Origin: Roridomyces roridus
Lineage: Eukaryota; Basidiomycota; Agaricomycetes; Agaricales; Mycenaceae
Assembly (NCBI GenBank): GCA_029378245.1
Contig: JARKIF010000011.1
Span: 1,054,001 to 1,118,000, forward strand
Reading direction: 5' to 3'
Length of the DNA: 64,000 nucleotides
Both the position numbers and the translations under genes were made by a program. Numbering within the stretch: position 1 is the first letter of the stretch; each line of letters begins with the position of its first letter. The notes under the pieces are model-generated. The model searched no databases, was not told where the DNA came from, and saw only the letters and a program-made list of their open reading frames with translations. Positions 1 through 10,413 of the stretch are shown here, piece by piece.

Positions 1-618
1 CTATCAGTTGCGCAGTACTTTGTGAGAGGATACATACAAGGAAAACGCCAAAAGGTATTGCACGCGTACGAAGTGGAGGACGAACACCGGGAGGATTCGA
101 ACCTCGGATTGATCATTGAGTTCTGAACTTTGTATTGATTCAAGTACTGGGCGGTCATTCCTGGACCACGATTTCTGAAAGCCAACTTCAATACTCGACC
201 TGAGGTCTGCGGCATTCCGACAACAATCAGTAAGGGGATGCATCGATGGGCAATCAGATGATGCCGAGCCTGATTGCCTGAGATTTCTCATTGAACAGGC
301 CTTGTAAGAAGCCTTGCGAGGCCTTGCGGACAGCCAAGCACGGGCGGGAGGGACTGAGTTGAAGACTTTGAACGTGGCCGCCATCGTCAAGTCACTGACC
401 TAAGAGGTCCAAGTTTGCCGATTGGCCTGCCTTGATGGCCTTCGGACGGAGATTTGACGGAGATTGACAAGGACTCAGTACGGCCGCTGGCGAAGTATCG
501 AAACAGTGCAACAGAAGCACGGACCCACAAGGCGACATTGCAACACCGCTGATGCAATCATGGTTCAATTACAACCATCGGGAGCGCCGACAACGGACGT
601 TACGCAACCGTTGCGCAA

Positions 619-792
619 TGTTGAGCAGATAGCGGGATGGAAGGGAGGAAGAAAGTAATTTGATTAATTAGTCGGGCTCACTCGAGCCTCTTATATACTA
701 CACATACAATATTCTAGAATGTTCCATCAAGTTCCGGCGGCCTCTACCAGATGGTCGAGGCGTCGCATCAGCTCCACGAGCATCCACCAACA
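619..792 (-). repeat. 3' LTR of copia-type element
   Basis: A 174-bp repeat identical to 2899-3072, with TG...CA termini. It is the 3' LTR in the element's (minus) orientation. The gag-pro reading frame runs into it and stops at 698. Confidence 0.93.
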
Positions 793-2614
793 CTCCCCCT
801 CGACGACACGACCGTCGACAAATCAACTCATCACGGGAATTAAACTTGGGGTTCAATTGAGTTGGAGGGCGAGGGTTTCGTTGTCTGCGCAGTGGGTTCA
901 CCGCATCTCGCGTGAGAGTAATAACCATGCCCGTACAAGCAAAGTCTGTGGTTGAAACGTGGGCGCGAGTTCGTTTGCCAGTGATGATGTTGGCAGTATT
1001 TATATCACTGCTAATATCATGCGGAGCCTTGGCGGGAGGTGACGGTGCACGAGAAGAAGGCGGCGGAGGCGTAAGCGGAGAAGAGGGATTGGAGTGCGGA
1101 TGTGGGGAAGATCCCTCGTCGGAGTCCGAATTCATCAGCGGCGCGGGATCGCGATATGAATTTTTGGACTGATCTGGAGGTTTCTGCGAAGTCTCCCCCT
1201 GCGGCTGCCTTTTCCTCTTGCTATTCTCCCCCTCAGACGCAGGAGGGGACGGAACAGGCCTGGGTACATAGTAGTATCCATCGTCGTCGTCCACGGTGGA
1301 AGGTTGTATTTTCTTGACTGCGCGTGGGTTCTGGGAAGCTGAGAGTGATGAGGAGGGAGCCACGCGAAGTCGATACATGTGGGAGACCTTGTCGCCAATG
1401 GCAATGAGATGACCATGGCGCGAGAAAATCTCAATTGTAGCGCCGTGGAATTCAAGTTGATAGCCTGCGTCTGTCATTCGTCCGAGTGAAATGAGATTGA
1501 ACGGTGCGTCAGGACAATGTACAACATGTCGAACGGTGCAAGGACGAGTGATGTCACCCAAGATTGTCGAGAGGCTGATAGTCCCCTTCCCGATGCCAAC
1601 ACAATTGCCGAAACCTTCAATTAAATGCTCACATGGCTTATACTGGGTAAAATGTTGTTTATTGCGAGCAATTGAACGGCTACATGCACTATCGAGCAAC
1701 CAATCATCGGGAGAAAGTTTCTCCTTTGGTTGGGCTGGAAATGCAAAGTCGGACTCTGAACCAGACTCAGAGTCCGAATAGTCGGCAACGTGAGAACGAG
1801 AGGATTTGTGGCGGCGAGGCGGACGGCTCGATCGGCCATCAGAGTCGGACTGATCGGCATCACGGCGAGGGTGTGGTGCTCTGCAATAAGCAGCGATGTG
1901 GCCGGGAACGCCGCAGCGAAAACAGGCAGGCGGGTATTGATGAGCTGCCGGTAATGCCGTGGACTGCGTGGCGCGTTCATTGATACGCGCAACTTCGGAT
2001 AGAATCCGAGCAATGACCTTCGACGAGTCGGCAAGAATATCCTCGGGGACAGAGGAAATGAATGGGTTCCAGGAGTCTGGAAGGGACGTGAGCAGCGTGA
2101 CTGAGAAATCAGTCTCGGTGATAACCTGCTCGAGGGATGTGAGTTCGGCCTGGTACGAGCGCATCAACCGAATGTGCTCTTTGATGTCGCCGTCCTCGGG
2201 ACAGTGGGCACGGAAGAACTTGCGCCTAGCCAAAACGATGCCGATAGGACCTTTGGCTTCGTACATCGTGCGGAGTGTCTGCCAAGCCTCCTTGGCGGAT
2301 GTGGCGGCCGAGATGTAAACGAGTACATCGTCAGCAACGCGCAAACGGAGGGCAGAAAGCGCCTTACGGTCGCTCTTCTTCCAGTTGGCAGCCTGGGCGG
2401 GGTCGCTAGGAACGGCGGCCGAAGTGTCGACGTAATCGCCGAGTGAGAGGTCCGTCAGGATGTCAAGCATCTTGACTTTCCATACGCCGTAGTTGTCGGC
2501 ACCCTGTAAAGGGTCAATACGATAGGCGGAGGTGAGGTTGTTGGGCATGGGGCACGGAGAAAACTCAACGCGAACTGGGTAAGTAACGGCGGGAAACAAC
2601 GGGGTGCGGATCAA
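698..2614 (-). CDS. Copia-type Gag with partial aspartic protease (internally deleted polyprotein)
   Basis: An open frame of up to 638 aa. Order: a Gag region of the UBN2/DUF4219 type common in copia elements (roughly residues 30-220), a CCHC zinc knuckle C-F-R-C-G-V-P-G-H-I-A-A-Y-C near 230, then the retropepsin motif W-L-L-D-S-A (usual consensus D-[ST]-G) near 305. A Pro/Ser-rich segment with a ...NIITGKRTRAHV stretch follows, which in full copia polyproteins lies between integrase and reverse transcriptase. Integrase is therefore missing and RT never begins; the last ~25-30 residues are read from the LTR. The real start is probably the Met at 2548-2546 (MPNNLTSAYRI), because the residues before it overlap the leader repeats. 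Function: RNA binding and particle formation. DSA in place of DSG makes protease activity doubtful. Confidence 0.8.
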   Translation of the reverse strand: MIRTPLFPAVTYPVRVEFSPCPMPNNLTSAYRIDPLQGADNYGVWKVKMLDILTDLSLGDYVDTSAAVPSDPAQAANWKKSDRKALSALRLRVADDVLVYISAATSAKEAWQTLRTMYEAKGPIGIVLARRKFFRAHCPEDGDIKEHIRLMRSYQAELTSLEQVITETDFSVTLLTSLPDSWNPFISSVPEDILADSSKVIARILSEVARINERATQSTALPAAHQYPPACFRCGVPGHIAAYCRAPHPRRDADQSDSDGRSSRPPRRHKSSRSHVADYSDSESGSESDFAFPAQPKEKLSPDDWLLDSACSRSIARNKQHFTQYKPCEHLIEGFGNCVGIGKGTISLSTILGDITRPCTVRHVVHCPDAPFNLISLGRMTDAGYQLEFHGATIEIFSRHGHLIAIGDKVSHMYRLRVAPSSSLSASQNPRAVKKIQPSTVDDDDGYYYVPRPVPSPPASEGENSKRKRQPQGETSQKPPDQSKNSYRDPAPLMNSDSDEGSSPHPHSNPSSPLTPPPPSSRAPSPPAKAPHDISSDINTANIITGKRTRAHVSTTDFACTGMVITLTRDAVNPLRRQRNPRPPTQLNPKFNSRDELICRRSCRRGGVLVDARGADATPRPSGRGRRNLMEHSRILYV

Positions 2615-2832
2615 GCCCTAACGAGGGGATACGACGCGGAACGACCAAAAACGATGAGCGGATCAAGCCCGAACACACGGGGATACAACGCTGGTGAAGA
2701 CGCAAAAACTCCAAAACTGGTGGTGGTGGTAGCGGATCAAGGCCGTCACGGGGATACGACGCTGGGAAAACACGGAGGAGCGGATCAAGCCCTAAGCGAG
2801 CGAAGCTCAAGCGAAAGGGGATACGACGCTAA
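2606..2832. repeat. Four degenerate leader repeats in copia-type element
   Basis: Between the 5' LTR and gag lie four imperfect copies of a module. Each starts gcggatcaagcc and, after a variable spacer, ends ggggatacgacgct; they start near 2606, 2656, 2733 and 2780. The spacer varies from about 5 to 25 bases. The position corresponds to the 5' untranslated leader, where packaging or dimerisation signals usually lie. Their role is not known. Confidence 0.6.
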
Positions 2833-2898
2833 TCACAAACGCGGGGGTGCAACGAAATCGAGTACGGGGTTTAGTAGCGGGGCGCGGGGCCCATAACC

Positions 2899-3072
2899 TG
2901 TTGAGCAGATAGCGGGATGGAAGGGAGGAAGAAAGTAATTTGATTAATTAGTCGGGCTCACTCGAGCCTCTTATATACTACACATACAATATTCTAGAAT
3001 GTTCCATCAAGTTCCGGCGGCCTCTACCAGATGGTCGAGGCGTCGCATCAGCTCCACGAGCATCCACCAACA
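2899..3072 (-). repeat. 5' LTR of copia-type element
   Basis: Identical to 619-792. It is the 5' LTR in the element's orientation and lies only about 45 bp upstream of the TATA box of the 3220 gene. Confidence 0.93.
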
Positions 3073-3116
3073 CGCAATCCTCCAGCGGGCTGCATCGGGA
3101 AAGTCGTCCCTCAACC

Positions 3117-3125
3117 CTATAAATA
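3117..3125 (+). promoter_or_regulatory. TATA box of the 120-aa gene, copy 1
   Basis: ctataaata about 100 bp before the start codon. The matching position in copy 2 carries tatataag (9631). The copia-type insertion ends 45 bp upstream. Confidence 0.6.
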
Positions 3126-3219
3126 CTGCTCCCTTCGAACCACAATCCTCATCATCCGCCTTTCGTCTACTCTCTTCCAAACCACCTCACCTCTCCTACC
3201 ACCACTTTTCTAACCAGTA

Positions 3220-3692
3220 ATGTCTGTCCGTGCTGTTGGAATTGCCACTGCCCCCGCCGGTGTCTCCCCTGCCGACTGGTCTGCCACCGTCCAGGGCCTC
3301 GCCGACACTCTCCTCGCTCTCCCCGCCGCGTCGGCCATCGCTAAATACACCCTCGTGAGCCTCTTTCTCCCTAGCATTTCTGAACACCCGGACTAACAAA
3401 TGACCCAGCTCATCCCCAGCGACGAGCTCGCAGCCAAGCTTGGAGGCGTCGAAGTCAAGCACGCCGCCGCCCTCCCCCCGGCTCCCAACACGATCGTCAT
3501 CGAGGCCGAGTTCGCCGTACGTGATCTCCCCTTGTTCAAAGTTTTATTTCCAAAGTTAACATCTGATTGTAGAGCGCCGATGCGCTGCTCGGATTTGCCG
3601 CTGATGCCTCGATCCAACAGCTCCTCGCGAGCTCCAAATCCCAGGGCAGCGACGGTTTCCTGTTCACCGTCAGCGCTGTTGTTAAGAAGTAA
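3220..3692 (+). CDS. Conserved small protein, 120 aa, copy 1
   Basis: Three exons: 3220-3354, 3409-3516 and 3573-3692. Both introns are GT-AG, and the first has a clear ctaac branch point. The product starts MSVRAVGIATAPAGVSP, is rich in Ala/Leu and ends in two lysines. No signal peptide or membrane segment is visible. Alternating hydrophobic strands and helices of this length resemble small dimeric alpha/beta-barrel (EthD-like) proteins, but I do not recognise it firmly. Copy 2 (9729-10201) has the same exon structure, and the one difference I found is Asp19 versus Glu19. The upstream promoter was split from its TATA region by the copia-type insertion at 619-3072, so regulation may differ from copy 2. 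Confidence 0.85.
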
Positions 3693-3955
3693 ACAGTGGT
3701 CGGGAGTCGGGACGATTTATGACGAGGGCACGCATAGAACTGTATAGCTAGAATTTCAAAGTGCATCTGGAAACACGCACTTCCCGGAGAGAATCCAACT
3801 CCGTGCCTGCAATCGCAGGATATGGAAGACACGACTCTTGGACTCTGATCCTGAAGCCTAATCGCAGATCTGCTGCCATGAGTTGAACGCCAAACACATT
3901 ACACTCCAGTATTATAAGTACTTTATGCTAATCCACAACGCGTGATTTCAAAATT

Positions 3956-6900
3956 TCAAGCACTATCCAGAATCTCCGCCAAGCGAGGATTATCCCAAAT
4001 TGAGAAGTGACCCTCTCCAGCGAAGTAGTGTACTGTCACTGGCTTTCCCCAACGACTCGCTCCGAGATCAGGCAAAGCCCCGCCGGGGTGGCACTGAACA
4101 ATCCCTGATTCCGCGACGAGAATCTCGGCCGGTGCTTTGATACTGGCTAGCCAGGCGGAGAACGACCGGATAAAAGTCTCGTATGATCGCGCCTCGTCCG
4201 CTGGATAAAATTCATACAGGAAGGTGAGCAAGTTTTTCAGGAAAAGGCGGAGAATCTTGAGGTCTCGGCGGCTGACAGCCGGAGCGTCGGCCGAATCGGC
4301 GATTGCGGCGAGGTTGTTCGAAAGCTGTTGAATACCGATGGAAGGATCCTTGCGGAACATACTCATTGAGCAGATAATGCCCAGTTCAGAGTATTCCGCG
4401 ACTGTCTTTTCGCGGACGAGGGCCTCGGAACCCTCGGACATGTACAGCGTAGGCGAGTGGTCAATGAAGGCCAACTGCGACACTTCCTCTCCCGCATCTT
4501 CAAACATTTTCGCCAACAATGCACCATGGAGAGAGGATGCGGAGAAGGCTGCCAGACGATATGGACCATGAGGTTTCTTGGCCACAATTGCATCTTTCCA
4601 GTACTGGACCATTGTGCGGAGCGGCTCCATGGGAGTCAAATCGGTGATCTGGATCGCCCAGACTGGCCCTTTACAATGACGCCTGAGAGGGAAGAAGCGC
4701 ATGAGGGAGCCTGTAGCGCCGGGAAGGATAATCACTGGTTCTCCGGCACCGCCAATCAGTTCGATGATGGGCTCCGTCATGTCTACATGGATTTTAGGCG
4801 AATTGCCGCTCGTCGCTGCCAACTTGGCAAGTAGTTCTGCCAGTTGGCGGAGGGTGGGATGGGAATACACGAAATTCTCCGGTATCACCTTGTAGTCGAT
4901 TTGGTGGGAGTTCATGGAGGCGAAAACAATCGAATTGTGTATCCACGTTGCTTGCAAACTGCGGAAGATTGTTAGTGTTTCGTCTAAAGGAAGGAGGGTA
5001 CTTGCCTGTCACACCCATGCCGGAAAAGGTCGTCGTCCTTTCCTGGCAAGTCCACCATGATTTCGGCAACGACCTTCCTGACAAACTCGAGGCAAGACGT
5101 GGGATTGAATACTGCTGGGGGTAGAACTCGAGTGTGTTTCTGCGAGCCTTCCACGCTCGAATACAAGTCACGTATTTCCTCCGAGTAGGCGTCGATGACG
5201 GCCTGTCGACGAGGGGCCCCCTTGGCGCTGAGTTCCACTGGCATGGAAGGTTTAGCGACGAGGATCATCTACATGACGGTCAGGGAAATTCTTCGCGCTT
5301 CTGTGAGTGCTCACCTCTTTGAAAATGTGAGAGTGCGTGGGGGCTATCTTGTTCGTCCGTTCCACGGTCGGCCTTTTAGCGCGAAGAGTGGTGTCAGAAT
5401 ATGTATTGTACCCAACTTGAGGCCGGCTCACCAAATCTTCTCTCGAAACTCAACGACCCGTTCTTCATCTGCCGGATCAAAAGCCTCCGTGGGGAAAATG
5501 AGCACGCCGGCGTTGAACTGGCCTCGCCCGAACATGACTGCAAAGGCAATTTCCGGATCCTCGTAGAGGATTTTCTCTGAGTTCCTGCTTAGTTGATTTT
5601 GAACAACATGAACCTCGGTAACTTACCGATAGGAACAGGATTCGTCTGAACATGGAGGTCAACAAAGTTAACTATGATTCATGAGATGATCACCTTCTCG
5701 CCATTCGAATGCATGATTTGGTCGTCTGGGATACACGAATCGGCACGAGTCAGCCGAGTTGCCGGGACACTCACCTTGCCGACCGAATATCTTCCAAAGC
5801 TTGGGGTTATCAGGATGACACTGGACAAGATCGTTGGTGTTCAATGCCGGCGTCCCATCAATGATGCTATCAAGAACCGCCGGTGTATGGGTGGCGCATT
5901 TCTGCGGAGGACTCTGTCAAATCCAACGGGGAGTTTGGACGCAGAGATCCACCTTGAAATAGACACGGAAAACACCGTGATCAAGAGGGACGAGGACGGG
6001 GTCGGTGTGCGGTGACACCTTTATTCAAAATTAGCAAGATCCGGCATACAGTTCAGAGAGGACCGACCCGGAAATATTCCCATCCTTCACGAGGAATTGA
6101 TTCTTCGCATGCACATCAATGAACCGAGAATGGGAGAAGAGGAGCTGTGAACATACTCGGCGCGAGCATTGAAAGCCAATTCGCTTCAGTCCTGTATTTC
6201 CTCAGTGTAGACGAAACAGAAATGTCCAGCCCCAACTTACAATCCGTACGAATGCACAATGCGAACTCCACTTCTGGAAAGCGAGTCCCCCACGCTAGCT
6301 AATGCAAAGAATGAGCAGTCGTTATGTGTCGAAGAAAGTGGACCTACGCTGCAGCGGTCCACCGCCAAAGATCTGCAACAGTCAACTTTAGCCTGGTGAA
6401 AAGAAGCAAAGCAGACTCGATATTTACAACGGATACAAAGGTTTTCAGTGCAAAGACCCTAGTTGGATCTTTGGCCCAAATCTGCTCCAATATTGAGCTC
6501 AAATCGAGTTCGGGAACATGCCCTTCAAGTTACCTCAAGGAAGCTTGGAGGGCAGACCATTAATGTAGACTTGGTCGCGATCGCTTCTTCGAACACTTTA
6601 TCCGGGCTCAGGACTACGGGCGGAGCAGCAGGGGAGAAGGCTGCGATGCTCATGCCGGTAAATGCCTGCATCATGTGATCAGTGCTTCTCGTGTAGAAAC
6701 GATAAAACCGCACCGCGTATGCAAGTTGCACGAGTCCTAGCATATCTGAGGAGCTTGTATGAGGCGAATTCAGGTCGAAGATCAATGAGCACGAACGGAA
6801 TATGGGGACTGCGTGTGTCTGTGAAATGTTTAGACATACCAGAGAGCCAATATTTGATACTTACCGACATCACTTGGCCGCAAAAGTCCACCTCGCCGTA

Positions 6901-7712
6901 GTCTACAGAAAATGTCAGTCATTCCATAGATTGGTAGTAATGAATCCGCGACGCACATGGAGTCAATCCAGCCTCTAGCAGCCCGCGGTGCGGCACACGG
7001 ACTACCTTGGGAAACGCGGTTGACCCTGGATATGAATTGGTTAGATCGAGTGACAGATGGATTGGTTTTACCTGAGGAATGCAGGATAACCGCGGTGTCG
7101 TCAAGCGCGGCAGGCATGGCAGGGAATTTCGAGTCCAGCCCTTTGCTCGGTTGGAAAACTTCCTGAAACGTCGGGAAAGGGAGGATATCCAATTCTCGAC
7201 CCTCCGCCGTCACTCTCGCTCGAGCGGCTATCGCGAGTTTCTGCATGGACGGATCAGAGGTGACGAATATGTGCCTGCAATGAGTTGATTCAAGAAGGTG
7301 TGCGACAGCTGCCTCAGAGTTGCGCGGAGATATGGTGAATGGAATGTATCCGGCAAACATGAGGCCGGCGACGAGTGAGAGGAAGCTTATCTGGTCTGTA
7401 TGGTGTGTGAAGCTCATAATTGAGACATGAACGTAGCTAATACTCGCCTGTCACTGCCAGGATGGCAACTACCTTGGCAGTACCGTGCCTCTGGATGTGG
7501 GTCCGAGCGATGTGCGCGGCTCTGTGGAAACATTGGACCGCCTGCGACCATGTCAGGGTCTTGAGCGCGTTGTCCTCTGAGTATACAAAGAGAGGGTGCT
7601 CCGGACTGTGCGCTGCGTGGAGGTCGAAGATCTCGGGGAGCCGAAGTGAGCTATCGAGGGGAGGTGGAGTGAATGAAGATGAGGAAAGGCCGTGCATAGT
7701 GGTGAATGGCAT
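3956..7712 (-). CDS. NRPS-like adenylation-thiolation-thioesterase (A-T-TE) enzyme
   Basis: A multi-exon gene whose exons I could join in frame throughout, roughly 900-1000 aa. Start ATG 7712 (MPFTTMHG); stop 3956-3958. Adenylation domain: P-F-T-I-S-P-R-N-S, core A3 HSSGSTAFPK split by the 7026-7071 intron, YYGEVDFCG, FGGGPLQ, HSYGLTEAN, KIFGRQ-DDQIMHSNGEKTNP. Carrier domain: phosphopantetheine site G-C-D-S-L, its serine codon split by the intron at 4959-5005. The C-terminal alpha/beta-hydrolase thioesterase (exon from 4958) has a divergent nucleophile elbow A-F-S-A-S in place of G-x-S-x-G and a late His in G-E-G-H-F. Two introns (7396-7447 and 4959-5005) use GC-AG borders. The A-domain motifs resemble fungal adenylate-forming reductases, but the tail is a thioesterase. 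Substrate unknown; likely an aromatic or small carboxylic acid. No biosynthetic partner genes are seen nearby. Confidence 0.85.
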
Positions 7713-9045
7713 ATCGAGTGAGGGGGATTTTGAAAGCGGCACCACGAATATATATACGCACGAGTTTCTCATACGTACACTGCCGTGACACCCGGAAGAG
7801 CCTTGGATACTCGGAAGACCCCCTGAGACACTGGGGTCCCAGTGAGGGGTGTCATGTGTGAAACAAAAACATTTCCGCTCGCTAATATGATGGTAGTAGA
7901 TGTTGACGCCTATGAGTTTACACTTTCAAACACGTTGAAGAGGGAACATACGGGGAAGTCGTGATTTGTGGGTCGGTGAGCAGAGTTCATGTTCCTCAGT
8001 CAAAGCATAAGGCTCCCCGAAGAGGATAAGGGAGTATTAGTCCGCGCTTTCATAGTCAGAGATGAAAATCAGTCCGCCCGGCTTTTCAATGACATTCATA
8101 TTGAACATGTTGATTGAAACAAATAACCCTCGTCCGCGGGCTCAAGGAGGAGCACTATGATAAATTTGGCAAAGTCCTCCGCTGGTGTATTGATGAATTC
8201 TCGTGAAGCAAAGTATGGTAGACACTGGGCGACGAGTAGAAAGTGGTATATGGTCTTTTTCTAAGGGCAGACATTCCGGGGAGCCAACATTGTGGATGAA
8301 AACCGCCATTTCCGCGAGTAGGGCGCCCGTGAGAGACAAGTGAATGCGAGTTGCCGATGAGAAGGGCCCGCAAGGCTGATATAACTGCAGTGTCCCGGAG
8401 ATGAAGGTCGGAGCTGGGCCGCGCCGCACCACGAGATGAGTGATATCCCCAGTAGACAAAACGGCGGTGCCGTAGGAGGATTTGTGCGAGATGTGGGAGG
8501 AATGACTTGACGGTGTCGGACGAGCTTGCTTGATGTACCGTCACTCATGTACGCTCGACATTCGAGAAACTGCGGCATCGGCTGCGGGGAACCCATCAAG
8601 AGAGTAGGCAGTGAGTGTAGACGGCCAGTCATGCATCCAGTCGTTGGCGGAATCGACAAGCTCCCTCGGAAATTGCGACATGGTGGCTCTGGTCAAGGAG
8701 CGTTTGATCCAATCATCCATCACCTTGGGACGTCACCGAATTATCACGTCCCACGCCTCTTACCCCTGATTCACAGCACGTCGACGCAAAATTTGAACGA
8801 TCCGGGTAATTCACCTTCCCCGAGTCCAATGGGAGGAGATGCTCATTTTCGTCCAGTCGGGATAATATTTAATTCCACAGTTTGCGACCAACGCTGACGT
8901 CGAGCAATGAGCATCGTCTACCCAGTGTCATAGGGAGATTTGAGCGGTCGGGTCCGGGTCGAATGGACTCACTGGTGCGGTCGCCGGTGACGGTACTAAT
9001 CACCAACTTCAAAATTCAGGTGTGTAAGTAATCCCGGAAGCTGTT
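7713..9045. other. Region upstream of the NRPS-like gene; possible gene fragment at 8142-8723
   Basis: No convincing intact gene. Minus-strand frames in 8142-8723 (one starting MMDDWIKRSLTRATMSQ) might be exons of a decayed or unrecognised protein, but I could not join them or assign a family. Nothing else is evident in the rest of the stretch. Confidence 0.4.
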
Positions 9046-9630
9046 GCACGAAGTGGGGGGACGAACAGCGGGAGGATTCGAACCTCGGACTCTGAGTGCC
9101 GACTTTGGACTTTGAATTGATTCACTGGCCGGTCAATTCTGGACGACTGTTTCTTTTTAGCTGAATCCTGATCATGATTTCATTGAGAGGCGCCGCTATG
9201 ATGTCGTAATGATCCGATGATGGCACTCAAATGCCGAGCCTGATTGCCCCGCGATTGTCATTGACCAGGCCGTGTAGAATGCCTGGCAGCCCGCGGAGTC
9301 GCAAAGGTTTTGGACGTCGTCGTCCGTACGTAGTACTAGTTTAAGTATTTAGCGGGCCGTCATCGTCAAATCGCTGACTTAAGACCTTGGCGAATGCAGT
9401 GCCGCAGGCCCGTCGCATCACGTAACCATCGCGAATTCGGACGGAGATTGACAAGGACTCAGTACGGCCGCTGTCGGAGTGCAACAGAAGCAAGGACCCA
9501 CAAGGTGAGATTGCAACAGATTGCAACACTACTGATGCAATCATGGTTCAATTACAACTCGGGATCGCCGACAACGCAAACGTTGCGCAATCCTCCAGCG
9601 GGCTGCATTCGGAAAGTCGCCTCTCAACAG

Positions 9631-9638
9631 TATATAAG
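9631..9638 (+). promoter_or_regulatory. TATA box of the 120-aa gene, copy 2
   Basis: tatataag lies about 98 bp before the start codon at 9729, in the same relative place as in copy 1. Confidence 0.55.
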
Positions 9639-9728
9639 CTCCCACCGTTCAGCCGGTATCCTCATCATCCGCCCTTCAACCCTCTTCCAAAGCACCTCAC
9701 CTCTCTTACCACCACTTCCTCACCAATA

Positions 9729-10201
9729 ATGTCTGTCCGCGCTGTTGGAATTGCCACTGCCCCCGCCGGTGTCTCCCCTGCCGAATGGTCCGCCACCGTC
9801 CAGGGCCTCGCCGACACCCTCCTCGCGCTGCCCGCCGCTTCTGCCATCGCCAAGTACACCCTCGTGAGCTTCTTTCTCCCTAGCAATTTCTGAACATCCG
9901 GACTAACAAATGACCTAGCTCATCCCCAGCGACGAGCTCGCAGCCAAGCTCGGAGGCGTCGAGGTCAAGCACGCCGCCGCCCTCCCTCCGGCTCCCAACA
10001 CCATTGTCATCGAGGCCGAGTTTGCCGTACGTGATCCCCGCTTGTTTTATTTTCAGACATCTGACCGGATGGGTTGTGTAGAGCGCCGATGCGCTCCTTG
10101 GCTTTGCCGCTGACGCCTCCATCCAACAGCTCCTCGCGAGCTCCAAATCCCAGGGCAGCGACGGTTTCCTGTTCACCGTTAGCGCTGTTGTCAAGAAGTA
10201 A
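9729..10201 (+). CDS. Conserved small protein, 120 aa, copy 2
   Basis: Exons 9729-9863, 9919-10026 and 10082-10201, of the same lengths (135, 108, 120 nt) as copy 1. The second intron differs most between copies. The protein is the same as copy 1 except for Glu at residue 19, so purifying selection or recent gene conversion is likely. Unlike copy 1, this promoter is uninterrupted. Function not recognised; a cytosolic alpha/beta fold is a guess from the hydrophobic pattern. Confidence 0.85.
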
Positions 10202-10413
10202 ACGGTTGTCAAGAGTCGAGATGATTTTATGACGAGAACACACACATGGACCCGTAGAGCTACATAGAATTCGCAATGCATTTGGAAACACGCACTCTGA
10301 GAGAATTCAGCATACAGTCTGCAGAGCCGGCTCGGGCATCAGTTCGGCGCCATGGATCATCTGGACATCATGACACTCACCATCTTGCTCTCTACTCAGG
10401 CTTATACGGGGTT

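Larger units (their letters stand above)
619..3072 (-). mobile_element. Non-autonomous copia-type LTR retrotransposon, recent insertion
   Basis: A 2454-bp element with two identical 174-bp LTRs (619-792, 2899-3072). Each starts TG and ends CA, and the element is flanked by the 5-bp target duplication CGCAA (614-618, 3073-3077). Its coding direction is minus. It encodes only gag plus the start of the protease and a linker typical of the region before reverse transcriptase; no integrase, RT or RNase H is visible, so it must be mobilised in trans. Identical LTRs point to a recent insertion. Just inside the 5' LTR (minus strand) the sequence reads ggttatgggcccc, in the position of a primer binding site. 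Confidence 0.9.
60..3772. repeat. Segmental duplication, copy 1 (interrupted by copia element)
   Basis: Bases from about 60 to 618 plus 3078 to 3772 align with 9046-10292. They cover a long promoter region, the three-exon 120-aa gene and a short 3' flank. Matching landmarks include a gggaggattcgaacctcgga block (near 91 and 9071), the promoter stretch around 443-560 / 9440-9575 and the tggaaacacgcact block after the gene. Similarity is lower far upstream and near identity in the coding exons. The copia-type insertion at 619-3072 belongs to this copy only. Confidence 0.85.
9046..10292. repeat. Segmental duplication, copy 2 (with empty copia target site)
   Basis: Second copy of the 60-3772 segment. 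At about 9585-9605 it reads cgttgcgcaatcctccagcg, exactly the uninterrupted form of the site split by the copia-type element in copy 1. Confidence 0.85.

Noticed and set aside
88..110. tRNA gene from the gggaggattcgaacc block (also at 9071)
   Set aside because: The B-box-like word is present on the minus strand in both duplicated copies, but no matching acceptor or anticodon arm can be folded.
6040..6190. Frameshift in the NRPS-like gene near 6120
   Set aside because: A 54-nt GT-AG intron (starting gtatgttcac) joins ...SMLAP to NQFLVKDG and keeps the frame, so the gene appears intact.
7396..7447. Frameshift in the NRPS-like gene near 7440
   Set aside because: At first it looked like a one-base shift, but a 52-nt GC-AG intron restores AVT-DQISF and the family's normal spacing.
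8142..8723. A second biosynthetic enzyme next to the NRPS-like gene
   Set aside because: Frames here have no recognisable motif and I could not join exons; listed only as a possible fragment.
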